Source of the DNA: Mesocentrotus franciscanus
Taxonomy: Eukaryota; Echinodermata; Echinoidea; Camarodonta; Strongylocentrotidae
NCBI GenBank assembly: GCA_037976565.1
Contig: CP137685.1
Location: forward strand, 21,285,032 to 21,349,031
Reading direction: 5' to 3'
Length of the DNA stretch: 64,000 bases
Below are positions 49,654-60,665 of the stretch, piece by piece. The notes below the pieces were generated by a model. It searched no databases. It was given only the letters and a program-made list of their open reading frames with translations, and was not told the origin of the DNA. Position 1 is the stretch's first letter, and each line of letters opens with the position of its first letter. The translations under genes were made by a program, and so were the position numbers.

Positions 49654-50395
49654 GATTTATACTAGAATAAGTGGTCAGTTCTAACTTCTATAGGCTACTG
49701 AAGTCTGAATACTCTTCTACTGATGTAAATGTAATCGACTTTTGCAGCACAAACGGCAATATGTGGGACCGAATTAAAGCGAGGTGTTTCCAAGTCGCTA
49801 GTTTTCTCCAACAGCTGTCAGTTTCCCACTGCTAACATAGTCCAATTTGGGTTTAGACCATTGAAGCAATTAATGACCTTCGTATTTCATTGAAAAATCA
49901 CGCAAAATGAAGGAAATCTAGGAAATTGAGAGCACGAAACGTGAGCAAATCCAGTTGCACGATTACGGCACGTAAATGACGTATCGTAGATGGTTGACCA
50001 CGCCCCCTTTTAGCTAATGAGGGAGAAGGCCATGCAATTATTGCTTGAACACAACGTCCAAAAAAGAAGATTTTAAAGAAAATGTGGCTCAAACTATAAA
50101 CATTTAGATCTGCAAAATCCGGTCATGAAATCATGCATCATTATTTTGTAGGGTAGAGAGCTATGAATGAGAAAAAAATCCAACAATTGGGTTGCAATAA
50201 GACTATACAAAAATTAATAATAAAAAAAGGAATGAGGAAAATTAACAAGGGCGGGCCTGTGCTCCCGGAGGCCGGGGGAGGGGGGTACTCGCCTAATACG
50301 GTAAACGGGGATGTGCCGCTCTAATGGGTTACTTTTTTGCAAAAAATCCCTAAACGTGGGGTATGATTTTGTGCTGCAAAATCTCTAAAAGTGCC

Positions 50396-50430
<35 letters not shown>

Positions 50431-50491
50431 CCTCTCTCTCTCCTCTCCCCCTCTCTCTCTCTCTCTCTCTTCCCCTCTCTCTCTCCCCTCT

Positions 50492-50530
<39 letters not shown>

Positions 50531-52019
50531 ACATCTAAATCAGTTTCTCTCTGCATATTAGTCCCCGCAAAAGATTGCTCGACCAGTTGGTACCTTAATT
50601 TATAACCCTCTTTCCAATACATGAATGAAATCAATGAATGCATCAAGAAACAATAGCAAACATTTGTCATACTTTTTTCTTCATACAATATTTATTCGCG
50701 AAAAAAAATCAAAATTGTAATCAAACGATTTCGCTCAGTGGGGGGTAGTGAGCACTATTTTTCTTTTCTTTCAAGTTGCCCCCGGAAATGTGAAAATCAC
50801 GCCGACCGATATTTCGATATTTCGCTCAGTGGGGGAGCACTAACAATTTTATGTTATTTTTTGCCCCCGAGCCCGGACCCTTTTAAGCGATGCGTGATAT
50901 AAACACCTTTCTTTCTTCAAAAATGTGGAATACCCTTTTCCTCCGAGCATTTGTTATTTTAGGATTGCATGTTTGAGTCATTATGACTACTGGTGCCTTT
51001 TATTCATAAATGTTATCATTTCAGATCAAGAGGCACTTAAATGGCACACATGTTTTTATTACGATCGTACTATAAAGTTTTGCATTTTGTAGATACCTAT
51101 AGAATGATGAAAATTGGAGTGTTATCAATCGCATTCCTGTGTATTCATTTTTTCCCGAATTTGATGTGAAAGGTCCAAAATCATGATGGTCAACTTATTT
51201 CTATCTTTAAATATCTGTTTCTAGATAAAGACACTGATAAGTTTCATAGAAATACTCACTTTAAATAAGTTTTAGCACAGGCCCTCATGACTATGATAAT
51301 CAGGATATAGAATGAAAGGCATTTCCTTTTTTGAAAGGTTTCTTTGTTATACGACTACCTGTCATTATTGTGCATCTAATATTTTGACTAACTTGAAGCT
51401 GATAGAAAACACTCCAAAATGTCACAAAGCTTTTGAAAATATCGTCCATTTCACTTATACTAAGCCCTTTATTTGACAGTGACTTATATAAGGGATACTA
51501 AGTCTTAGATGTATTGTAACTTAAGTTACTTTTAAGACCTATGTCAAATCAACGTAGCCTACCCAATGCTTAATAAAGCCAATAATAAAGCCTGTCATTC
51601 CTTGAAGTATAACTGCATATAATCCGAGTCTGATGTGATGTTGTTTAGTGCCGTAAGATTCAATAGCGTAGCCGGGGGGGGGGGAGCGTGCCCCGGGTGC
51701 CACTTTTTAGAGGGGCGACAAATTAACAGTGACAAAGAAAAAAATCAATGAAAATTGGTATTGGTTAAACTGATACAGTTTTTGTCATGAATACGAAATT
51801 CATCCTCCATAAGGGTTTCTAATACGGTTTCTATATCGAAAATCGATAGCTTCAGTAACAAATTCGCCCCCTGGGGACCGCTTTTTTGCGCCCTGGGACG
51901 CCGAAAATGTGTTATATCAAGTGGTCTTTTTTCTAAATTTTCTTAAATTGGCACCAAAATTGACGCAAATTTATATAAGATCTATTGTATACTTCATCAA
52001 AAATTGTCAACGGAAAACT

Positions 52020-52410
52020 TTCCATTCTCACATGTGCCCCTATTCATCTCAGGTGAGTGCCCCTTTTCAGATGCGAGAAGAGCCCCATTTTCACCTCTGA
52101 TAATTCCCCTTTTTACTTTGACAGTCATGTGCTCTTTTTCTTTTCTAATAAGTGTCTTTTTCCCTTTGGATATGTGCGCCCGATTCCTTTCACCATGAAA
52201 TGTGCTCCTAATTTAAAGCAACTAGTAGCAACTTGTTCTTTAATGTCACACAAAGCTTGCTCGCATGTAGGGGTATATACCAATGTCTAACGATAGTATA
52301 TTTCGCTTCGAGATTTCCCTTTGTAGGTGCCCCCTTTTCCCAGAAAGTGCCCTTTTTGTACCCCCCCCCCCACTTTGAAAGACGCTCCGCCGCACCTGCC
52401 TGGAGCCCAC
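52020..52410 (+). repeat. 'gtgcccctttt' repeat element, copy 3 (right part)
   Basis: Contains seven or so repeat units, the tail GTAGGGGTATATACCAATGTC and the right-end CGCTCCGCCGC word of copy 2. The left part is missing or is represented by the G-rich block at 51,663. Confidence 0.75.
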
Positions 52411-52639
52411 GCCGTATAACGCTCCGCTCACTTCGCTCGCTATGCTCTACTTTGACACTCAGATTTCAGTGTCCCCCAAAAAAATATAAAACGGATTGAC
52501 GCCCCTGACCATCCCAAAAGATGGAAAATATACACGTGAAGCGCAAGCACACTCGTCAACAGGACGTCACTACGGGAAATATGGGTAAGGGAGTTTCCAA
52601 GTTCCATCTCCGGTAACAACAGATACTGTCATGAAGGTT

Positions 52640-52860
52640 ACGATGATGATGATGATCCACAGCACTTGTGTGGCGCCATTTATCTGTTTCAAACATTCTT
52701 CCAATAGTCATGGACGACACATTTTATTTTGCTTGAAAAGATGGGTTTTGAGGCCTGACTTGAAGCTTTCTAGCTTGTCGGTGTCGCTAAGTATAGGAGG
52801 GAGGGCGTTCCAGAGGTGTCGGGAGCAACTGTGAGGGTATGGTCGGGTCAGGCGGGGGGC
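52640..52860 (-). pseudogene. LINE 3' remnant (RT C-terminus)
   Basis: The minus strand encodes SRHLWNALPPILSDTDKLES and FKSGLKTHLFKQ, the usual carboxyl end of CR1-like non-LTR retrotransposon proteins, followed by a short 3' UTR and an ATC tandem tail (52,640-52,655). It is severely 5'-truncated. Confidence 0.65.
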
Positions 52861-53006
52861 AAGGGGCATGCATCGCCCCCTTGATCTAATCAAATCTGGC
52901 CCACATTTTCTATACGGACACCACATTATATAAGTGCAAACATTAATTTTGTATACAAGAGATTTTAAAGCAATATCATGCACGCAATAAGATGAGAATC
53001 TTTAAG

Positions 53007-53012
53007 TTTATT
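53007..53012 (-). promoter_or_regulatory. Candidate polyadenylation signal of CatSper3
   Basis: AATAAA on the minus strand 85 bp past the CatSper3 stop codon. It lies in sequence that begins with a transposon terminus, so the 3' UTR may be transposon-derived. Confidence 0.5.
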
Positions 53013-53096
53013 ATGTCTTTCTTTTGCTTATCAGCACTTTTGATCAGAACTGTTCCGCCCCTACCCCGACCCCGAGAGAACTTGGATACGCCACTG

Positions 53097-53223
53097 TTAC
53101 AGTCCATATCTTTCCTTGAGTTTCTTCTCCAGACCCATAGCTAGTAAGTTGCACATCTCAAATTGAAGCTGTTGAAGTCTAGAAAATTGAAAATGAAGAG
53201 AAGGTAACTATGTTTGTGATTGG

Positions 53224-53278
<55 letters not shown>

Positions 53279-55206
53279 AACTTGGTACATTAACCGGACA
53301 TATTATATCACCCTACATGGTACATGTACATTAACCGGGCATCATAAAAACTGGTATATTAACCCTAACCCTAACCCTAAATTCAAAACAATTTAACTAA
53401 TTAAACTATAATGACTAATGATTAAACCTTTTGTTTTTCTGCCTGCAAACGTATGTAGAGGGCAGTAATTCTATTGTGCAATCGTTAACAGGACACGAAA
53501 TTGTCCTGCTAATGACCATGTCTACTTAATGACTCATTTTTTTCACTCCAAATGTCCGTCTAATGACGCCGTAAAGGTAAATACATGTATATATAATCTT
53601 AACAATTGAAATAAAATTCCTTGAGAGTTCACTTCTTCACTATGACCGGTTTCAATTTTATTGAATAAAATTGAAACTGGTCATACCGGTCATTATATAG
53701 AAGTGAACTCTCAAGGAGTTTTATTTCAATTGTTTAATTATTATTTGTATATTACAGTGACGGGGGATTATCCAAAGTGAATTATTTGTTCTATATAAAT
53801 GTATATAATTATGAAAAAGAAGTATAGGAGGTCGAATGAGCCTGTCTCATCCTACAATTTACAACTCTATAGGTACTCTGAAATAGTCCCAAATGATATT
53901 TAGAGAACAGAAAATACTCCTGTCAATGGCATTGACCGTATTAAACATCGGATATAACACCTCTGGTTTTGAGTGAAGTATTGTATAGCTCTGAAACTTG
54001 GACAATCGAGAGAGCGGAGGAAAGGTTTATTGATAGTTTGGAATTGTTGCTGTAGAAAAGTGGAAGGAAGTAGTTGGAGGGACAATGTCACCAACGAAGA
54101 AATATTGGTTGGAGTGAATGAACAAAGGATCTTGAGGAAAAAAATTTGGAGACGGAAGAAAAACTGGATATGACACATCTTACAGGGAGATAACATGCTC
54201 GGGATACATTGACTGGAGTCACTTCTTCATACCCCGAAGAATCTCAAGTAAGTGCCCCTTTTCAGGTACGAGATGTGCCCCTTTTCAAGAACGAGAAGTG
54301 CCCCTTTTCACTTTTGGTGAATGCCCCCTTCACCTCCGATAATTGCCCCTTTTCAAATCTGAGAGATGCTCGTTTTACTTTGACAAGCGCCCCTTCCCCT
54401 CCCGATAAGTGCACTTTTCATCTCTGATGAGTGCCCATTTTCACCTCTAATAAATGACCCTTTTATTTTGACGCGTGCCCCTTTTCCTTTCTAATTAATG
54501 CTCTTTGGCTTCTTATAAGCGCCTTGTCCCCTTCTCATAATTACCCCTTTTCATCTCTGATAGGTGCCCCGTTTATTTAACTATGTACCTTTTTTTACTT
54601 TTTAATAAGAGCCACTTCCCCCTTCTCATGAAAGCCCCCTTTCACCTCCGATAAATGCCCCTATTATATGACATTATTATTCTTTCAACAAATAGCACCT
54701 TTTCCTTCTTATAAGTGGCCTTTTCATATCTGGTCAGTGCCCCTTTTCGGGTGCGATAAGTGCCCCTTTTCACTTTTGATAATTTATCTTTTAACAATGA
54801 TACGTGCCCCTTTTCCTTTCTAATAAGGGACCTATCCCCTTTTCATAAATGCCCCTTTTCACCTCTTATAAATGTCCCTATCAAAATCTGATGGGTGCCC
54901 CTTTTCTGTCGACAAATGCCCAGTTCCCATTCTCATAAGTGCTTTTTTCATCTCATAGAACTGCATCGTACCCATTCCCCATGGACCACGCCCTGCATAT
55001 TACCTATACATGGTGTTATCTTCATGGTCAAGGGTAGTGATGTATGCTTCGATCCATCGAAGACTGGTGGCTAGATCCATCGAGATGGTGTACTCATCGT
55101 GACGTAACGTTTCCTGAAACTCCTTCACCATGTCGTAAAAGTCCTTATAGTCGCCTTGATTCTGTTAAGAGAAAGAGAGACAGAGAGACAGACGACAGAG
55201 ACAGGC

Positions 55207-55241
<35 letters not shown>

Positions 55242-55750
55242 AGAGAATGAGAGTGAGCATGAGAGAGAGAGAGAGAGAAAAAAAGGGGGCGATACATAGC
55301 CCGAAATACAGAGATATGATACGATATCATATTAAAGAAGTCGAGGGGAAAAGGGAAAAAAAAGATAGGTTACAAAACTTTCATAAAATTTACTACATTC
55401 GTTATTAGCTTTATAATCAAATAATTAAGGAAGTAGAAGTGGAAAATAACCACAACAACAAAAACAAAAACATTAACATCAACAGCACAATAAACAACAA
55501 CAAAAGTTTTACCTGTTTCTCAAGCATCTGTCTGACTTCTTCATGTTGCCTCCTTATCATGTATTCTTTCTTCCGTTGTATTGTCTACAGTTTAAACAAA
55601 TTAAAATTTGAAAATTAAAACAGAAGTTTGTTATCGTCATTAAATTAAGATATATCGCACGTCTAATTATTACAAATCAGTGCTCCAAAATCTCAGTAGT
55701 GTACAGCTGTCGATCGAATTTTAGGATTACACAAGCAAGGGCATTAACTA

Positions 55751-55813
<63 letters not shown>

Positions 55814-58800
55814 TCTGCTTATATAGCGCTTAATGCATCGGCAATAAACACAATAACGCCTCCATCAAATCTCGTATTTAACGGGGGTTCTGCCATCTTG
55901 TCCCTCCGACGGACGCCCTTCTACATGTAATAGGAAATCGTCAAGATCATTAGGCCTTTAATTGCCAATGCAGTCTAATTATTACGAACTGGTGCTCCAA
56001 AAAAACTACACGGAAGGGGGAAGGGTTGTCAAGACATCTTTAGGGTTGTGCGAGCAAAGCCATTTATATCTGAGACATTATCGGGGAGGCTACTGCCCCT
56101 TCCGCCTCTGTTCAAAGAATCGACAAGCTTCTGCTACTTGTAACAACTACAGGAAAGCGTCAAAATAGTACAAACTTTCAAATTACCAATTCTCGTTCCA
56201 CCATCTGATCATTCTGGTAGGCCTCGGTGGCCTCATGAATATTCATGATGATCATGCCGATGAAGATATTGGTGAAGATGAAATGGCCGAGGATAATGAA
56301 GATGATGGTGTATATCCGGGACATCTCCGTCAGTTTGTCCAGTTCAGCCTGTATGTCCGTCCACCCTTCCACCTTGGATACAGAAACAAAGTATATAATG
56401 AAACATTATTTTATTCGTGTCAGAAAGATACAATCGGAAGTTCAGTTCATAGTTATGTATTTCTTTCCTTTTCTACTTCTGCCGCAAGATGATGATCGTT
56501 GAAGGCATATTTGAATTTGAATTTATTGATTCATCTGTCATACAACAGGAATTCTGTTTCCATTGGTCGAACAATACACAGCAGAATTATATATAACAAA
56601 AAAGCGTAAAGAAATGTACAATGACAAAAATACAGTATGTGATCAGAAAACAAAAGAAGTTTTAAGGGAATTGCAAAAACCAATGTGTGTCATAAAAAAG
56701 TACAGGAAAAGGAAATTCCACTTATTAACTCATTTTAACGCCCTCTTATATGTGAACAAAATATTTTATTAAGATCACGCCCCCCCCCCAAAAAAAAAAC
56801 ACTATCGCCTCACTGTAGAACTGTTCCTGATGGCAAGTGCCTTTTTGATCATCCGCTCCTCACCGTCATAAATGTTGGGAGGAGCGGAGTTTCACCAATC
56901 ACGCGTTGCGCAGTTTTTCTTGATCGTTCGAGCTTTCTTTTGTCACCCTGTGACTGATTACCGTACACACACTTCAAATTAAAAAGCAAAACACTTTGGA
57001 TATCAGATTTGTAGAATAGGGTCAAAATTGTATTGTCTATATGGAACAATATCATACAAATCATCGGTGTTACAGAAATACTATTTTCGCTAAAAGAAAC
57101 AGGACTATGTAGGCTAACAAAAACGAGATGCGTGGAAGGAAATTTAAAAAAACCAAGAGAGGTTTGAAATATAAAAAAATATTGGCCAATCAATAGTAAG
57201 TAGCAATTAAGACATATTTAGATTGAGGTTAATCATATGGATTCGCCAATCAAGTGAGTCAGCATGGTGGAGGGGAAATTGCCCCATTGTTTTTGCTTTT
57301 CTCCAACTTGTGCTTGTACATTTATTAAAGCGGTTGCTTTACTTGTAGCCGAAGAAAAGCTAAATGTTACCATTTAGCTTTAATTACTCACAGTTACAAA
57401 TGTAAAGAGAGTCAGCATGGCAGTGGGCAAGTCACCCCAGTGCTCCTCGTCCGACATGCCCTCCTTGTAGCCAAAGATGTAGTAGCCCATGATTGCAAAG
57501 AGGAACATGAGAAGGAGTAGGAGCAGGATGACGTTGAAGACAGAGTTACGTAAGGTATCAATCAGGGCGTTAACGAGAACCTGGTAGAGAAAGGGGGAAT
57601 GTGTGATACTGAAATAGCATTTGCAGACAATTTGTAAAGATTCAGAGTGAAAACTGTTTCGTCTGTATCTACGCAACGAACCGTTACATCGCAAAATGAG
57701 CAGAGGGTGTCGGGCCCTATACATTTTCTACCAAAATCGTTCGGCACATGTCATTTATTTGTAATCTTGAACATTCAGTGCAAGTTTTGTTGGATTCTGT
57801 GAGAATTTATTTTCTATCATTACCAGAACTCAAGCTTATCTTTAAAACCGTCGATCCCCTGGTTGCTTACTTACAGCATACACATGCTTTCCTGGCAGTC
57901 AGATAAAACAAACAAACACCTTTACATCTTTACATCTTATAAGTTTCTCGGAATTTCCCCAATAGCAAAAAGCAAAAAATGTCACCAGCTTTTGTCGACA
58001 AGTCGTTAATATTTCCGAATTTAGCTACACCATGGGTGTACAGCTCTCTAAACACGCCCTCTGATCCCAAACCTGCAAAAAGAATCTTATAGCACAATAA
58101 TTTGAGAGACTTTTGAGTGTGTGTTTTACGAGATATAAGGCCTACCGGTAATATAGATTACAGGGGACTTTGATGAGATCCAACAACCCCATTATCCATA
58201 CATTTTATCTAATGAAATAAACATGTTTAATTGAAACTGGAAATTGAGTGAAGTGGTAAAAAATAACACGTTCATAATGATGGTAATAACTAATTGTTAT
58301 AAGAAGAAAGCATGTCTGACGTGCCATAAATATGATTGTTGGATAAGGATTGCATGTTACCTGAAGACCTTTAACAAAGGACACTGTCCGAAGAGTTCTA
58401 AGGGTGCGGAGAGCTCGGAGGGTCCGCAAAGCGTTCAGATTAGGACCTTGGGGTGTCGTCTGAATCTGGCCTAAGACAACCTACGCATATTGACAGAGAG
58501 GGGGAAAGGTAAAATAATGGTATATATAGAGCTAGACAGAGAAAGGGACTGAGGTAGAGATAATGTATAATGTTGATGGACAAATATTGACAGATTTGTT
58601 CAGTCTGTTCTCTTCTTCCAAGACTTCTCCTTAACGAGGGACGAGAGAAACCTTCTTCACTGCATCCGTCTTAATTTCCTACGTGTACATAATATTCACT
58701 CTACTCGTGCCTCTCTCGGATCTGCTTGATACGTGTATTTAAGTTAAGCTCTTTCGCTTCTCAACTCAGCTTTTTGTGGTATTATTAAAACTGATCTACG

Positions 58801-58998
58801 GAATTATTGGAGGAAGAAACAGGAAGAAGGAGAATGTGGTGGTGGTGGTGATGATGATAATGATGTCGATGATGATGATGATGATAATAATGATAACAAC
58901 AACAGTAATAATAATAATGATAATAATGATCATAATAATAATAATATTAAACATTACGATAATGTTGGAGACACACAAATACAGAGAATAAGAGAGAG

Positions 58999-59048
<50 letters not shown>

Positions 59049-60194
59049 TATGACGCCCCGAATCCGCCACCAATGTGGAAATGAGTTACAAGAGAATATT
59101 ACCTGTACGAGGGAGATGAGGAGAACTATAAAGTCGAAAAGGTTGTAAGCGCTGTAGAAGTATTTGATTGGCTCGGCGTAGATCTTGAGAATAAACTCAG
59201 CCGTGTAGACTCCTAGGAATATTCCATCGAGAGTCACGAAAGCTGTCCGGTATGTTGCCTACGTCAAAACACCATTTTGAGAAAATAAAATGATATACAT
59301 CATTTTGGTCATTTACTATGACGAAAGTTACGAATGACGAAATAAACGCAGCAAATTGAAGTAGTCTATGATTTTAAGAAGAATAGAAATTATATCACAG
59401 ATGAAACAATTTTAACATGAGAAAGCATGTTTTTCATATAATAGATGTGAATTGTAGAAATAGTTTTCTTTAAGATATAGAACTGAATGTGTGTTCAGAC
59501 ATTTTGCTCCGTCGACATTTGCTTCGGGTTATAATTATCTAAGGTCAGAATTTGTGTTGAGATTTAGGTTGCCTTATAATTAGGGTTAGGTTAGGGAAAC
59601 GTGTAATGTTGGGTCTGAAATTAAATAGATCACCCAATCACTAATTGGCACAGTGCATTCAATTCATTGGGAAATCTGTATTTTTTATCACCTGTTTCGT
59701 CATTCCAAGCTCATCATAACATGATGATTTCGTCACCTTATGTTTATCAGTTTCGTCACCCTATATGTTCATCACCCTGTTACGTGAACCAATTTTGTCA
59801 AATATTTCGTCACCCCACATTCGTCACCCTCTCGTCACCCTTTCGTCTTATATTTTGTCACGATAACATTCGGTTATTATATCTACTGTGATAATACCCC
59901 CAACAAAAAATGAACTTACACACACAACAAAACTAAAACATTAACTAAAAACAAATATGTCCAAGTAACCTTAAGCGTGTCACCGGTCTCGACGGCCATC
60001 GTCACCGCGTTCATCACGATGGTAAACATGATGATGCCGTTGAACCAGCTGGACTCTGTCAATCGTTGGATGAAGCGATGGAATTTGAAGTCGGACCGGA
60101 CCCACTTCTTGATCTCGCCCTCGTCATCGATGATCACGTCACTGTCCTGTCGGGACAAGCTCGAAAGACTCTCTGACGACTCGGACTCGTGCAT
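53097..60194 (-). CDS. CATSPER3: CatSper3, pore-forming subunit of the sperm calcium channel, eight exons
   Basis: Exons: 60194-59970, 59258-59103, 58480-58361, 57580-57392, 56372-56187, 55584-55513, 55161-55004, 53178-53097. All introns are GT-AG; the first donor (AAG|GTTACT) is the weakest. The coding sequence is 1,188 nt, 395 aa, against 398 in human CATSPER3, and aligns to it from end to end. The start at 60194 gives the expected N-terminal length and has an in-frame TAG just upstream. S1 is about 50-68, S2 82-101 (..FLGVYTAEFILKIYAEPIKY), S3 113-134, S4 143-165 (LNALRTLRALRTLRTLRT, five Arg at three-residue steps, 146-158), S5 180-204, filter TVEGW at 230-234, S6 251-275. Residues 276-330 are a charged, helical tail. 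The last residues (RLQQLQFEMCNLLAMGLEKK) match the conserved C-terminal helix. CatSper3 assembles with CatSper1, 2 and 4 in the flagellar membrane to carry calcium for sperm motility. It is divergently paired with an STPGR gene. Confidence 0.95.
53229..53276. repeat. (TA)24 microsatellite
   Basis: Perfect TA run in CatSper3 intron 7, close to the last exon. Confidence 0.97.
53359..53377. repeat. Short telomere-like repeat (CCCTAA)3
   Basis: Three units of the animal telomere repeat within intron 7; probably chance or a microsatellite seed. Confidence 0.7.
53601..53734. repeat. 134-bp near-perfect palindrome
   Basis: AACAATTGAAATAAAATTCC ... GACCGGTTTCAATTTTATT folds back on AATAAAATTGAAACTGGTC ... 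TTTTATTTCAATTGTT with almost no loop. In CatSper3 intron 7. Either a MITE reduced to its arms or a palindromic foldback. Confidence 0.85.
54235..54960 (+). repeat. 'gtgcccctttt' repeat element, copy 4 (array only)
   Basis: About 27 diverged units of the 24-28-bp repeat fill the upstream part of CatSper3 intron 7 and stop about 45 bp from the exon 7 donor. Head and terminal inverted repeats are not evident. Confidence 0.8.
55197..55278. repeat. (GA)n microsatellites
   Basis: GA runs in CatSper3 intron 6, about 40 bp from the exon 7 acceptor; on the coding strand they form a long CT tract that may serve as its polypyrimidine tract. Confidence 0.8.
55754..55900. repeat. (AAT)n with 'tatatagcgc' repeat fragment
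   Basis: About 20 AAT units followed by CTTATATAGCGCTTAATGC, related to 4386-4470. In CatSper3 intron 5. Confidence 0.7.
58843..59043. repeat. (GTG)/(GAT)/(AAT) and (GA)20 microsatellites
   Basis: Compound microsatellite in CatSper3 intron 2. Poly-Ile/Met open frames here are artefacts. Confidence 0.9.
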
Positions 60195-60665
60195 GATGAT
60201 GCCTTCTTTTTGCAGCGGCTAAGCGAATGGAATCAAATACAGTGTTTTATCCGAAGCTATCACTTCAAGTATCAGTTCCTGTTTGCCTTAATTTTTTCTT
60301 TTTCCCGGATCGTTATGTAATGAATCCATTTATATTGCACTTGCGCCATGTGGACGACGTTATCAACTGATCAAATTAGGGGTGCGCGCGCAAAGCAAAA
60401 GTAATTTGAACAAACACGCGAGCGCAGTGTGCAAGATGCGCAAAAGGAATGAGGTGCTATTGCAGGCATGCAGTGCGTTTCCAGTGACAAGGTTAAGGAC
60501 GCGCAGAGCGCGCTATCATTTCCTTAATAATTGTTATGAATGAAAATATGTGTAAAGCTCAGTAGAAAATGACAACGAACCGGGGTTTTTCATTTATCCC
60601 TGTAAATAATTAGCGTCCAAGTAGTTGCATTAACATCATCACCATCATCAACTGTTAAACCTACG
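60195..60665. promoter_or_regulatory. Divergent promoter region of CatSper3 and the STPGR gene
   Basis: 471 bp separate the two start codons. The middle (about 60,380-60,520) is CpG-rich (GGTGCGCGCGCAAAGC, ACACGCGAGCGCAG, ACGCGCAGAGCGCGC), unlike the AT-rich flanks, as in many bidirectional promoters. No clear TATA box or RFX X-box was found by eye. Confidence 0.6.

Larger units (their letters stand above)
49654..53096. other. Interval between CatSper3 and FAM241
   Basis: About 49,654-50,100 should contain the FAM241 promoter but no motif stands out. Then come G-rich heads of mobile elements (50,250-50,300 and 51,663-51,715), a 127-bp CT microsatellite (50,400-50,526), a 'gtgcccctttt' fragment and a LINE 3' remnant. 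No exon was found; 50.9-51.65 kb holds nothing recognisable. Confidence 0.6.

Noticed and set aside
53359..53377. Interstitial telomere
   Set aside because: Only three CCCTAA units beside other low-complexity DNA; too short to imply a fusion or a healed end.
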